Below are positions 24,274 through 32,588 of a DNA stretch of 64,000 nt, one piece after another. The DNA is from Hyphomicrobiales bacterium (GTDB lineage Bacteria; Pseudomonadota; Alphaproteobacteria; Rhizobiales; Xanthobacteraceae): the NCBI GenBank assembly GCA_017305715.1, contig JAFKKG010000012.1:62001-126000 (forward strand), in the 5' to 3' direction. Every line of letters begins with the position of its first letter. The first letter of the stretch is position 1. The notes under the pieces were generated by a model. It saw only the letters and a program-made list of their open reading frames with translations. It did no database searches and had not been told where the DNA came from. The position numbers and the translations under genes are program-made.

Positions 24274-27035
24274 CCAAGATCCAGTTCGAACTCGACGGCA
24301 AACAGGTCGAGGCCAACGCCGGCGAGACCATCTGGCAAGTGGCAAAACGCCAGGGCCAGGAAATCCCGCATCTGTGCTATTCGCCCGCGCCCGATTATAG
24401 GCCCGACGGCAATTGCCGCGCCTGCATGGTGGAGATCGAAGGCGAGCGCGTGCTGGCGGCATCCTGCAAGCGCACGCCCACCGTCGGCATGAAGGTCAAA
24501 TCCGAAAGCGCGCGGGCCGTCGCAGCGCAGAAGATGGTGATGGAGCTGCTGGTCGCCGACCAGCCGGCGCGCGAGACCTCGCACGATCCGGACTCGAAAT
24601 TCTGGCACTGGGCCGAGAAGGTCGAGGTCACCGAAAGCCGTTTCCCCGCCGCCGAGCGCTGGGAAAGCGATACCAGCCATCCCGCGATGAGCGTCAATCT
24701 CGATGCCTGCATCCAGTGTGGCTTGTGCGTGCGCGCCTGCCGCGAAGTGCAGGTCAACGATGTCATCGGCATGGCTTATCGCAGTCACGGGTCGAAGATC
24801 GTGTTCGATTTCGACGATCCGATGGGGGAATCGACCTGCGTCGCCTGCGGCGAATGCGTGCAGGCCTGCCCGACCGGCGCGCTGATGCCGTCCGTGATGC
24901 TGGACGAGAAGCAGACCCGCGTGACCTACGCCGACCGGAAGGTGGATTCGCTGTGCCCGTTCTGCGGCGTCGGCTGCCAGGTCACCTATGAGGTCAAGGA
25001 CGAGAAGATCATTTATGCCGAGGGCCGCGACGGCCCGGCCAACCATAACCGGCTCTGCGTCAAGGGCCGCTTCGGCTTCGACTACATCCATCACCCGCAT
25101 CGTTTGACAAAACCGCTGGTGCGGCTGCCGAATGCGAAGAAGGATGCCAACGACCAGGTCGATCCGGCCAATCCGTTCACGCATTTCCGCGAGGCCTCCT
25201 GGGAAGAGGCGCTGGATATCGCCGCCAAGGGCCTCGTGAAGATCCGCGATGAGAAGGGCGTCAAGGCGCTGGCCGGCTTCGGCTCCGCCAAAGGCTCGAA
25301 CGAGGAAGCCTATCTGTTCCAGAAACTGGTGCGCACCGGTTTTGGTTCCAACAATGTCGATCACTGCACACGGCTGTGCCACGCCTCGTCGGTGGCGGCG
25401 CTATTCGAAGGCCTGAGCTCCGGCGCGGTGTCGGCCCCGTTCGCAGCGGCGATGGACGCCGAGGTCATCATCGTGATCGGCGCCAATCCGACCGTGAACC
25501 ATCCGGTGGCGGCGACCTACATCAAGAACGCGGCGAAGAAGGGCGCAAAGCTCTTCGTGCTGGATCCGCGCCGGCAGACGCTGTCGCGCCACGCTACCAA
25601 GCATTTGCAGTTCAAGCCCGGCTCCGACGTCGCCATGCTGAATGCGATGATCAACACGATCATCACCGAAGGCCTGACCGACGATCAGTACATCGCGGGC
25701 TACACCGAGGGCTTTCAGGAGCTGGAGGAGAAGATCAAGGAGTTCACGCCGGAGAAGATGGCGCCGATCTGCGGCGTCCCGGCGGAAACCCTGCGCGAGG
25801 TGGCGCGGACCTATGCGCGCGCCAAATCGTCGATCATCTTCTGGGGCATGGGCATCAGCCAGCATGTCCACGGCACCGACAATGCGCGCTGCCTGATCGC
25901 GCTGGCGCTCATCACAGGACAGGTCGGCCGTCCCGGCACCGGCCTGCATCCGCTGCGCGGCCAGAACAACGTGCAGGGCGCGTCCGACGCCGGCCTGATC
26001 CCGATGTTCCTGCCGGACTACCAGCCGGTCGGCCGCGACGACATGCGCGGCAATTTCGAGAAGCTGTGGAGCCAGGAGCTCGATCCGGTACGTGGTCTTA
26101 CCGTGGTGGAGATCATGAACGCGATCCACGCCGGCGAGATCAGGGGCATGTATATCGAGGGCGAAAACCCCGCGATGTCCGATCCCGATCTTCAGCATGC
26201 GCGCGGAGCGCTCGCCATGCTCGATCATCTCGTGGTGCAGGACCTCTTCGTCACCGAGACCGCATTCCACGCCGACGTCATCCTGCCGGCCTCGGCGTTT
26301 GCGGAAAAGGAAGGCTCCTTCACCAACACCGACCGCCGCGTGCAGTTGGCGCGCCAGGTGATCAAGCCGCCGGGGGAGGCGCGACAGGATCTCTGGATCA
26401 TCCAGGAGATCGGCAAGCGCATGGGCCTGCCGTGGAATTATTCCGGCCCCGGCGACGTCTACACCGAGATGGCGCAGCTGATGCCGTCGCTCAAGAACAT
26501 CAGCTGGGAACGGCTGGTCCGTGAAGGCGCCGTCACCTATCCGGCGGACGATCCGAACAAGCCCGGCAACGAGATCATCTTCACCACGGGCTTCCCGACC
26601 GAGAGCGGTCGCGGCAAGATCGTCCCGGCCAAGGTCATTCCGCCGGACGAGCTGCCGGACGACGAATATCCGATGGTGCTCTCGACCGGGCGCGTGCTCG
26701 AACACTGGCACACCGGTTCGATGACGCGGCGGGCATCGGTGCTCGACCAGATCGAACCGGAGGCGGTGGCGTTCATGTCGCCCAAGGACATGCGGCGGCT
26801 CAGCGTCTGGCCCGGCGATTTCATCAAGCTGGAAACCCGCCGCGGCGCCGTCGAGGTCAAGGTGCGCTCCGACCGCGACGTGCCGGAAAACATGGTGTTC
26901 ATGCCGTTCTGCTACGCGGAAGCGGCGGCGAACCTGTTGACCAACCCGGCGCTCGATCCGTTCGGCAAGATCCCCGAGTTCAAGTTCTGCGCCGTGCGCG
27001 CCGAAAAGGCCGAACTGCGGACGGCCGCGGAGTAG
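24270..27035 (+). CDS. fdsA: NAD-dependent formate dehydrogenase, catalytic alpha subunit
   Basis: The 921-residue cytoplasmic Mo/W-bis-MGD enzyme oxidises formate to CO2. In order: a ferredoxin-like 2Fe-2S domain (Cys36, Cys49, Cys52, Cys66), a NuoG-like His/Cys cluster region (HWAEKVEV is near), two 4Fe-4S sites (CIQCGLCVRACRE and CVACGECVQACP), the catalytic-domain cluster CPFCGVGC, and the molybdenum-binding pair Cys370-His371 in CTRLCHASS. The ligand is Cys, not selenocysteine. The C-terminal molydopterin-binding domain ends near residue 915. It depends on the mobA, moeA and fdhD products encoded just upstream. No fdsD gene is seen after it. Confidence 0.95.
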   Translation: MTKIQFELDGKQVEANAGETIWQVAKRQGQEIPHLCYSPAPDYRPDGNCRACMVEIEGERVLAASCKRTPTVGMKVKSESARAVAAQKMVMELLVADQPARETSHDPDSKFWHWAEKVEVTESRFPAAERWESDTSHPAMSVNLDACIQCGLCVRACREVQVNDVIGMAYRSHGSKIVFDFDDPMGESTCVACGECVQACPTGALMPSVMLDEKQTRVTYADRKVDSLCPFCGVGCQVTYEVKDEKIIYAEGRDGPANHNRLCVKGRFGFDYIHHPHRLTKPLVRLPNAKKDANDQVDPANPFTHFREASWEEALDIAAKGLVKIRDEKGVKALAGFGSAKGSNEEAYLFQKLVRTGFGSNNVDHCTRLCHASSVAALFEGLSSGAVSAPFAAAMDAEVIIVIGANPTVNHPVAATYIKNAAKKGAKLFVLDPRRQTLSRHATKHLQFKPGSDVAMLNAMINTIITEGLTDDQYIAGYTEGFQELEEKIKEFTPEKMAPICGVPAETLREVARTYARAKSSIIFWGMGISQHVHGTDNARCLIALALITGQVGRPGTGLHPLRGQNNVQGASDAGLIPMFLPDYQPVGRDDMRGNFEKLWSQELDPVRGLTVVEIMNAIHAGEIRGMYIEGENPAMSDPDLQHARGALAMLDHLVVQDLFVTETAFHADVILPASAFAEKEGSFTNTDRRVQLARQVIKPPGEARQDLWIIQEIGKRMGLPWNYSGPGDVYTEMAQLMPSLKNISWERLVREGAVTYPADDPNKPGNEIIFTTGFPTESGRGKIVPAKVIPPDELPDDEYPMVLSTGRVLEHWHTGSMTRRASVLDQIEPEAVAFMSPKDMRRLSVWPGDFIKLETRRGAVEVKVRSDRDVPENMVFMPFCYAEAAANLLTNPALDPFGKIPEFKFCAVRAEKAELRTAAE

Positions 27036-27077
27036 GCTTGGGTCAGCTCGAACGGCCCGACGCTTGCCTGCTGAGGC

Positions 27078-27872
27078 TCAGTTGGGGCCGTTCGCGGCGG
27101 CCGCCTGCTGCAAGGACTGGTGTTGCGCGACGATCGCCTCGAGCCGCGCAATGTTTTCCAGCAGGCGCTGGCTGGTCAGGACCAGGAAGTAATAGCCGAA
27201 TTGCGGGTTCTGAAAGTAGATCTCGAGCAGCTTGTCGTAGGTGATGGTCAGCACATGACCATCCTCGATGCATTCGATCGTCGCGGTGCGTCGGTTGTCG
27301 GGCGTGAGGAAGCCGAATTCTCCCATCAGACGTCCCGGCGGAAGCTCGACGCTGATTTCCTTGACCAGGAATTTTCCGGTGACGGTCAGCAGCATCTCAT
27401 GGGCCGCATCGTCCTTCTTGAACAGAATATCGCCCTTGCGATATTTGCGCTCGGTCATGAACGGCTTGAGCCATTCGAGCGAGGTATCGCCTTTCGTGGC
27501 GCTGCGGGCCTTCTTCACGAGGACCAGCATTTGCCGGAGGCGATACGCATTGATGGGCACCATCAGGAGATACAACAGGAAGGTCGTGACGGATGCGGTG
27601 AGCGCGCCGAACAGGGCGAAGAATGCGCAGCCGATCATGTTGGCGACGCGCAGCGGCACCATGGTCTGCGTCAGCAGCGTGGCGACAAAGAAGATGGCGC
27701 CGACCAGGGCAAACATGTTGGCCAGCGTGATATTGTGGAGGAAGATCTCCAGCAGGCGATTGAACAGCGCATCGTAGGTGATGTTGTTGGGGTCGAGGCC
27801 AAGTTGGACCAGGATCTTTGCTATCCTGAGATTATCCGTGGCCGCGTCGAGAATTCGATCAAATATTGTCAC
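27078..27872 (-). CDS. Membrane protein with C-terminal cyclic-nucleotide-binding domain
   Basis: A 264-residue protein. Two to three hydrophobic helices lie at about residues 50-75 and 85-110 (ALVGAIFFVATLLTQ and FFALFGALTASVTTFLLYLL), followed by a cNMP-binding beta roll from about 143 (FMTERKYRKGDILFKKDD, LPPGRLMGEFGFLTPDNRRT, DGHVLTITYDKL). It has no helix-turn-helix and no pore or kinase domain. It may tether a cAMP or cGMP sensor to the membrane. The PGRLMGEFGFL loop keeps the Gly-Glu pair used to bind the ribose. It is convergent with fdsA and downstream of the CorA-like gene on the same strand. Confidence 0.8.
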   Translation of the reverse strand: MTIFDRILDAATDNLRIAKILVQLGLDPNNITYDALFNRLLEIFLHNITLANMFALVGAIFFVATLLTQTMVPLRVANMIGCAFFALFGALTASVTTFLLYLLMVPINAYRLRQMLVLVKKARSATKGDTSLEWLKPFMTERKYRKGDILFKKDDAAHEMLLTVTGKFLVKEISVELPPGRLMGEFGFLTPDNRRTATIECIEDGHVLTITYDKLLEIYFQNPQFGYYFLVLTSQRLLENIARLEAIVAQHQSLQQAAAANGPN

Positions 27873-28060
27873 TGGCTTGCACCGCTATACTTCTTTCTAG
27901 CCGCTACACAAAAGAATACAGGCGTATCTCGACGGTTGTACCGCTTCACAGCTCGGCAGGGAAGCGGGCCGGGCGCAGGCACGGGTCACAAATGATTAAA
28001 ACACGAAGAATCGCGCTGCGCCCTTCGCGCCGGTATCACGGCCGCGCGGAGGGCAATGGC

Positions 28061-29077
28061 CTACAGCCATCCGACGCGCCGGAAACGCCAGAATAGTCCC
28101 ATACACACGACCAGGATCGTGCCGACGACGGTGAAGTAACCGTACTCCCACTGCAACTCCGGCATGTTCTTGAAGTTCATGCCGTAGATGCCGGCGATGG
28201 CGGTGGGGACGGCGATGATGGCAAGCCATGAAGCGAGTTTCTTGGAGACCGCGGTTTCCTGCGCCTGGCCGACCAGCAGGCTGGCTTCAAAGGCAAATGC
28301 AAGCACTTCCCGGAGCGAATTGATCTGCTCCTGAACCGTCCGGACGTGGTCGGTGACATCCCGGAACAGCGGCTGCATGGTGGGCCGAATCATCGGCAGA
28401 TGGTCATGCTCGAGCCGGCGGCAGACCTCGACCAATGGCCCCACCGCATTGCGCAGGCGCAGCAGGTCGCGACGCAGCAGATAAAGCCGCTCGATCTGCG
28501 CGCGTGTCATCGCGCTCGCCAGCACCTGCTCCTCCATCGCCTCGACTTCTTCCTGGATGGTTTCGAGCACCGGCGAATAGTTATCGACGATGAAATCGAG
28601 GATGGCATAGAGGATGTAGTCTTCGCCGCGGGCGAGCGCCCGCGGGCAGCTTTCGCAGCGTGCGCGCACCGGCGCGTAGGACGTCGATGCGCCGTGGCGA
28701 ACCGAGACGAGATATCCTTCACCGACGAAAAGGTGGGTTTCGCCGAATGCGATGCTCTCGCCCACGAGCTGGGCGGTGCGCGCGACGATGAACAGGCCCT
28801 CGCCATATTGTTCGATCTTCGGTCGTTGATGGGCGTGATCGGCGTCTTCGATGGCGAGATCGTGCAACTGAAACTGCTGCTGCACGCTCGTCAGGATCGC
28901 CATGTCAGGTTCGTGCAGCCCGATCCAGACCACGTGGCCGGGCTTGCTGCGCCAGCTCGCGGCTTCCTCGATGGCGATGTTGGCAACCCGCCGGCCATCG
29001 ACATAGGCCCCGGCGGCGACCACGCCTTCGGAAGCGACGGGATCGCCGGGCATGACCGCTTGCGACGCGATGTTCAT
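28061..29077 (-). CDS. CorA-family divalent metal ion transporter
   Basis: This is a CorA-type Mg2+/Co2+/Zn2+ channel of 338 residues. The long cytoplasmic funnel is followed by two C-terminal helices, the first ending in the YGMNFKNMPE signature (GMN selectivity motif), the second in FTVVGTILVVCMGLFWRF. The intervening LQWEYGY loop is typical. I selected the second in-frame ATG (29075-29077), nine bases after GAGGG; the first ATG at 29084-29086 sits on top of that site. It lies upstream of the cNMP-binding membrane protein with a 188-base gap. Confidence 0.9.
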   Translation of the reverse strand: MNIASQAVMPGDPVASEGVVAAGAYVDGRRVANIAIEEAASWRSKPGHVVWIGLHEPDMAILTSVQQQFQLHDLAIEDADHAHQRPKIEQYGEGLFIVARTAQLVGESIAFGETHLFVGEGYLVSVRHGASTSYAPVRARCESCPRALARGEDYILYAILDFIVDNYSPVLETIQEEVEAMEEQVLASAMTRAQIERLYLLRRDLLRLRNAVGPLVEVCRRLEHDHLPMIRPTMQPLFRDVTDHVRTVQEQINSLREVLAFAFEASLLVGQAQETAVSKKLASWLAIIAVPTAIAGIYGMNFKNMPELQWEYGYFTVVGTILVVCMGLFWRFRRVGWL

Positions 29078-29254
29078 GGTTTCCATCCCTCAATGTTCGT
29101 GGCCGAAACCTGTTTCGACGCCGTGTTCTTCGGCGAGGCTAGCACCGGGGAATTCGCGGTCAAACATATGTTCCGCCGCTCGTGTCGGTATGGTCGATGC
29201 GCCCTTCGATTCAAAGCAGGTTGCAGGGCTTGGTTCCAGTGCCGCTGGGTCGTT

Positions 29255-29452
29255 TCAATAGTTGACGCGCGAGAGGAAGATCGCGGCCCTGATCGCGATG
29301 AGCCCGGCGAGAGCCCCGCCCAGCAGCAGGGGTCCAAAGGCGCGCAGGCAGAACCGCTTCAGCATTGTATGGCTCGGGGCGGCGGTATCCCGCCGGGCCG
29401 ACCGACAGGAGGCCGGTTCGAGCTGGCCGCCGGGATGCGTGAGCATCGTCAT
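29255..29452 (-). CDS. Small single-helix membrane protein, coupled to the upstream gene
   Basis: A 65-codon frame whose ATG overlaps the stop of the gene at 29449-29829 in an ATGA arrangement, implying translational coupling. The C-terminal half is a clear transmembrane helix (FGPLLLGGALAGLIAIRAAI) after a basic segment (MLKRFCLRAF). No known family comes to mind. An internal ATG at 29363-29365 would give a 36-residue form that is little more than the helix. Confidence 0.5.
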   Translation of the reverse strand: MTMLTHPGGQLEPASCRSARRDTAAPSHTMLKRFCLRAFGPLLLGGALAGLIAIRAAIFLSRVNY

Positions 29453-29829
29453 GTCAAACATCCTGTGAGGGTGGTCAGTCGCTCCCAGGCGCGCGCTGCG
29501 AGGCGTTTGAGCGATAGCAGCGGCGCAACGAGCGGATTGCCCATGTCCTGGAGGTCGAGCTCGAACGTGGTGGACGGGTAAATCGTCGCGCATCCGGTCG
29601 GCGCGCTGTTTGTCCTTGCAAAGGCCAGCGCTCCGGCCTCGAACAAAAAGAGCCCGCCGATCCGGCCTTTTGCGTCGCGGGCGACCCAAACTCCTTCTTT
29701 GTTGCGGCCGATAAAGAACGCTGGAATCGCGTCGCTGATGCAGCCGGGATCGAGCTGCGGAAACGGCTCGCTGTTCGCAGCGGGTGCAGCGGCGATTTGA
29801 TCAGGACTGTTCAAAGCGATCGCGGCCAT
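29449..29829 (-). CDS. Orphan protein with IGRN...WVA...GGLF module
   Basis: A 126-residue protein that I do not recognise. Its centre, FFIGRNKEGVWVARDAKGRI followed by GGLFLFEAGALAFA, is shared with the smaller protein at 31877-32134, which supports it as a real gene. No signal peptide or membrane helix is seen. The module looks like a small beta-rich domain of about 40 residues. The downstream membrane peptide overlaps its stop, so the two may act together. Confidence 0.65.
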   Translation of the reverse strand: MAAIALNSPDQIAAAPAANSEPFPQLDPGCISDAIPAFFIGRNKEGVWVARDAKGRIGGLFLFEAGALAFARTNSAPTGCATIYPSTTFELDLQDMGNPLVAPLLSLKRLAARAWERLTTLTGCLT

Positions 29830-30075
29830 GGCGGCCTCCTACGGCTCCGGAGTGCCAGATGTGCCGTCGATGCCATAGGAATGCGAGATGAGCAGGCCGC
29901 TCGTCTCATAGGAGACGCATAGGAATTGTCGAGGCAAGACCGGGCCACGGCGGTCCCGGCCGTCACTTATGCGGCGGCTATGAGAGGGAGCGGCAGGTCG
30001 CCTCGATTTCCTATGCCACCCGACGCATCTTCAGTCTCAATCGCTCGTGCTGCTGGCCGACCGTGGAGATGCAAG

Positions 30076-30321
30076 ATGGCTCATTTGACTGCGAGTAGTG
30101 ACTACCGGTTTGGCCGGACTCACGACAGGCGCGTCGGCGTCCGTGCCCGCCGCGGGTTGGGACGCGTCAACGGTTTCCTGAAAAGCCTTATCGAGGCCAT
30201 CGCCGATTCGAAGATGCGCCGTATCGAGCGCGAACTCGAGCTTCGCGGCTATCGTTACGACCGTTCCAGCCATCATTGGATGCCGTACGATTCCGGTCCA
30301 GCCGATACCCGAAAAGTTTGA
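30076..30321 (+). CDS. Small basic conserved-looking hypothetical protein
   Basis: An 81-residue protein rich in Arg and His, with a helix FLKSLIEAIADSKMRRIERE followed by LELRGYRYD. The ATG at 30076 has GGAG seven bases upstream; the open frame extends to 29926 without a better start. Similar short proteins with the SKMRR.ERELELRG helix seem familiar from Bradyrhizobium genomes, but I cannot give a function. No membrane segment is present. Confidence 0.6.
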   Translation: MAHLTASSDYRFGRTHDRRVGVRARRGLGRVNGFLKSLIEAIADSKMRRIERELELRGYRYDRSSHHWMPYDSGPADTRKV

Positions 30322-30372
30322 CGGCGGCGGCTTGTGCCGACTCCCAGCCCGATTGTTCGCGTGGAGGATTAC

Positions 30373-30525
30373 ATGCGGCAACTTGTTTCTGTTCTGCACC
30401 GCGTCGTCGGCGCCGTGGTCACGTTTCTCGGTCCATCATGGGACGGCGGGGTCGTGAAATACCGGCCGGAAGACCACTATATGCGCGGTCCCGGGCCGAA
30501 ATGGCGCGAGAAGCACAGCCTCTAG
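30373..30525 (+). CDS. Hypothetical 50-residue protein
   Basis: A short frame with an excellent ribosome-binding site (GGAGG, five bases before ATG 30373) encoding MRQLVSVLHRVVGAVVTFLG and a polar tail ending WREKHSL. The first half could form an amphipathic or membrane-surface helix. Its stop overlaps the stop of the convergent gene at 30522 by four bases. Function unknown. Confidence 0.55.
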   Translation: MRQLVSVLHRVVGAVVTFLGPSWDGGVVKYRPEDHYMRGPGPKWREKHSL

Positions 30526-30911
30526 AGCAGCCCCTTCCACAGGCCAGGCCGCCGGGTGGCTTGATGAATCGGAGCGACGGCCGGCTTGGCGGCGCCGATC
30601 GCCGCGGCAAAGGCCCGCTTGAGACGGTCATCATCGAGCCTGACCAGATAGCGATGCAAGACCGCGGAAGTTGCTTCGTTCGGCTGCAGGATCGCGGCGC
30701 AAAGCTCCGCACTGGTGCGGCGGAAAAATGTGAACGCGGTACAGCCATCCTGACGCGGACAGAGTTCGTCGATTTCATGGGCGACCCGAAGCACCGCCAG
30801 CCGGTCGGCATTGTCAAGCGTCACGGCAAAGCGCAGCATCGCCAGATGCCAGGCGCGCAACGTGCCGGCAAACCAATCCTTGCCGTGAAGCTCGGACCCC
30901 ATCCGTGCCAT
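30522..30911 (-). CDS. Hypothetical protein downstream of dapA-like gene
   Basis: A 129-residue, mostly helical soluble protein without a recognisable domain (segments HLAMLRFAVTLDNADRLAVL and FFRRTSAELCAAILQPNEAT). It starts only two bases after the stop of the DapA-family gene, so the two are in one operon with the 85-residue IGRN protein. No signal peptide or membrane helix. I do not recognise the family. Confidence 0.6.
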   Translation of the reverse strand: MARMGSELHGKDWFAGTLRAWHLAMLRFAVTLDNADRLAVLRVAHEIDELCPRQDGCTAFTFFRRTSAELCAAILQPNEATSAVLHRYLVRLDDDRLKRAFAAAIGAAKPAVAPIHQATRRPGLWKGLL

Positions 30912-30913
30912 GC

Positions 30914-31864
30914 CTAAGGTGGGGTCACGGCGTCCTCGCGACCACGAGGCCCGTGCCAGTGCTCGACCGGGCAGGCGATATCCTCACCGTCGATGTCAGC
31001 GATTGCGCTTGCGACTTCCGCTTTCGCTTCGTCGGTGAGTTCGGCGATGGGCAGGCGCGTGGCCGGGGACGTCAAGCCGAGCAGGAAAAGTGCATATTTC
31101 AGTGCGGCCGGGCTGTCCTTTGTGAGGCAGTTCGTCAGCCGCGACAGGCGGTCGTGCAGGTATCGCGCGGTCTGCGGCCGCGCCAGCCGCCAATTCGAAA
31201 ACACGGCCTGGCACAATTCCGGCGCGACGTTCGAGAGAATAGAAATGCAACCGTCACCGCCGTTGGCGATGAAGGGCAGCGCGGTCGTGTCCTCGCCGGA
31301 CAGCAGCCGAAATCCGGCAGGCAGACGTTGTCGCAGGCGCCATGGCCGCGCGAGGTCGCCCGTCGCATCCTTCAACCCGATGAAATGTCTCGAACTGGCG
31401 AGCTGCAACAGCGTGTCATCTGACAGTTCGCGCATGGTCCGTGATGGAACGTCGTGCAGGATGATGGGCAACGCGGTCGAAATCGCAATCGCCCTGAAAT
31501 GCGCCTGAATTCCGGCCTGCGTCGGCTTGTTGTAGTAGGGCACCACCGAAAGCAGCGCGTCGGCGCCGGCCGCTTCGGCGCGCTGCGCTAGTTCGATCGC
31601 GTGACTGGTCGAATTGGATCCGGCGCCGGCCACGATGCGGGCGCGGCCTCGCGCGACTTCGGCGGTGGCGCGAACGATGCTTTCCTGTTCCTCAGGTGTC
31701 AGCGTCGAGGCTTCGCCGCCGGTTTCGCAGACCACGACGGCGCCGACGCCGGCCTCAATCTGGCGCTCGCAAAGCCTTGCGAGAGCTGCCAGATCGACGG
31801 CGCCCTGCTGGTCGAACGGGGTGGGAATGTCGGGTATGTAACCGGCCAGCCAGGAAGCGGACAT
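30914..31864 (-). CDS. DapA-family (class I aldolase-like) protein with altered catalytic residues
   Basis: The 316-residue TIM barrel belongs to the dihydrodipicolinate synthase/N-acetylneuraminate lyase family. The Schiff-base Lys165 is present in FIGLKDATGD and Tyr110 or Tyr111 in VVPYYNKPT. The GTTGE loop reads ETGGE (second Thr to Gly), and the YNVPSRT motif reads HDVPSRT, so the catalytic Tyr of DHDPS is His. It is thus unlikely to be the lysine-pathway enzyme and more likely an aldolase or dehydratase on another keto acid. It lies 12 bases after the IGRN-module gene and two bases before a hypothetical gene, an odd three-gene operon. Confidence 0.85.
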   Translation of the reverse strand: MSASWLAGYIPDIPTPFDQQGAVDLAALARLCERQIEAGVGAVVVCETGGEASTLTPEEQESIVRATAEVARGRARIVAGAGSNSTSHAIELAQRAEAAGADALLSVVPYYNKPTQAGIQAHFRAIAISTALPIILHDVPSRTMRELSDDTLLQLASSRHFIGLKDATGDLARPWRLRQRLPAGFRLLSGEDTTALPFIANGGDGCISILSNVAPELCQAVFSNWRLARPQTARYLHDRLSRLTNCLTKDSPAALKYALFLLGLTSPATRLPIAELTDEAKAEVASAIADIDGEDIACPVEHWHGPRGREDAVTPP

Positions 31865-31876
31865 CTGATCGGCCGG

Positions 31877-32134
31877 CTATGCAACGCGCCGGACGGCGCT
31901 GGCGATGGCAGGCGCCTCGCCCATATCGAGTTCGATCTCACGCGCCAGTTCGATGATGGTCTCGGGATGATGGCCGTTCTCGAACAGCGCATATTTGACG
32001 GCTTGCGCACGGCTGACGAACAGGCCGCCATAAAGGCCGCTCTGTTCCTGGGCGACCCATTGGCCGGCCCGGTTCCGGCCGATGAAGACGATGGCAGAGG
32101 GGGAGTTACACGAGGGAGGTTCGACGAGCTTCAC
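31877..32134 (-). CDS. Small orphan protein with IGRN...WVA...GGLF module (paralogue)
   Basis: An 85-residue protein made almost entirely of the module also found at 29449-29829: IVFIGRNRAGQWVAQEQSGL followed by YGGLFVSRAQAVKYA. A short helix (ETIIELAREIELDMG) follows. Both copies keep I-G-R-N, G-x-W-V-A and G-G-L-F with a similar gap to a conserved Ala. It heads the operon with the DapA-like gene. Function unknown; I know of no named domain that fits. Confidence 0.65.
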   Translation of the reverse strand: MKLVEPPSCNSPSAIVFIGRNRAGQWVAQEQSGLYGGLFVSRAQAVKYALFENGHHPETIIELAREIELDMGEAPAIASAVRRVA

Positions 32135-32247
32135 GTTGGTATTCCTTCATATGAACGCGCCCTCAATATCTTTAGGGCCGGATATGAATGCGAGAGGGGT
32201 GGGATCACGATCGCATAGGGGCTGTATAGGATCGCGCGCCGGGTGCT

Positions 32248-32532
32248 TCACACGGGAGCGGTTCGGACGAAACCGGCGGCGAGGCTGCACAAGGCAGCAT
32301 AAGCCATCAATTCATCCCAGTGATTGAGGACCGTGTCGAACGGCGGCTCGCGCCGCATCGCGCCGACAATGCCGCTGAGGATGGCGGCCATCCACAGCAA
32401 CGCGACGAGGCTTCGTTCGAATCCAATGCTGCCAAACGCGGCGAAAGCCGTGAGAATGGCCATGCGCAGGAAGAAGCGAACCAGAACCTGGATCGATTTC
32501 AGTTCGTGCGGCAGGTTTGGAAGCTGCGCCAA
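32248..32532 (-). CDS. Hypothetical small membrane protein
   Basis: A 94-residue frame with two or three hydrophobic helices (MAILTAFAAFGSIGF, LVALLWMAAILSGIVGAM and LMAYAALCSLAAGFV) separated by a polar loop RREPPFDTVLNHWDE. The HWDE loop before a helix seems familiar from short Bradyrhizobium membrane proteins. An internal ATG at residue 24 is an alternative start. No adjacent gene explains it. Confidence 0.5.
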   Translation of the reverse strand: MAQLPNLPHELKSIQVLVRFFLRMAILTAFAAFGSIGFERSLVALLWMAAILSGIVGAMRREPPFDTVLNHWDELMAYAALCSLAAGFVRTAPV

Positions 32533-32588
32533 GGCGGCAGACTCTTTTATATATTACGGATCCCGACTGGAGCGGCGACGCTGTCGCG

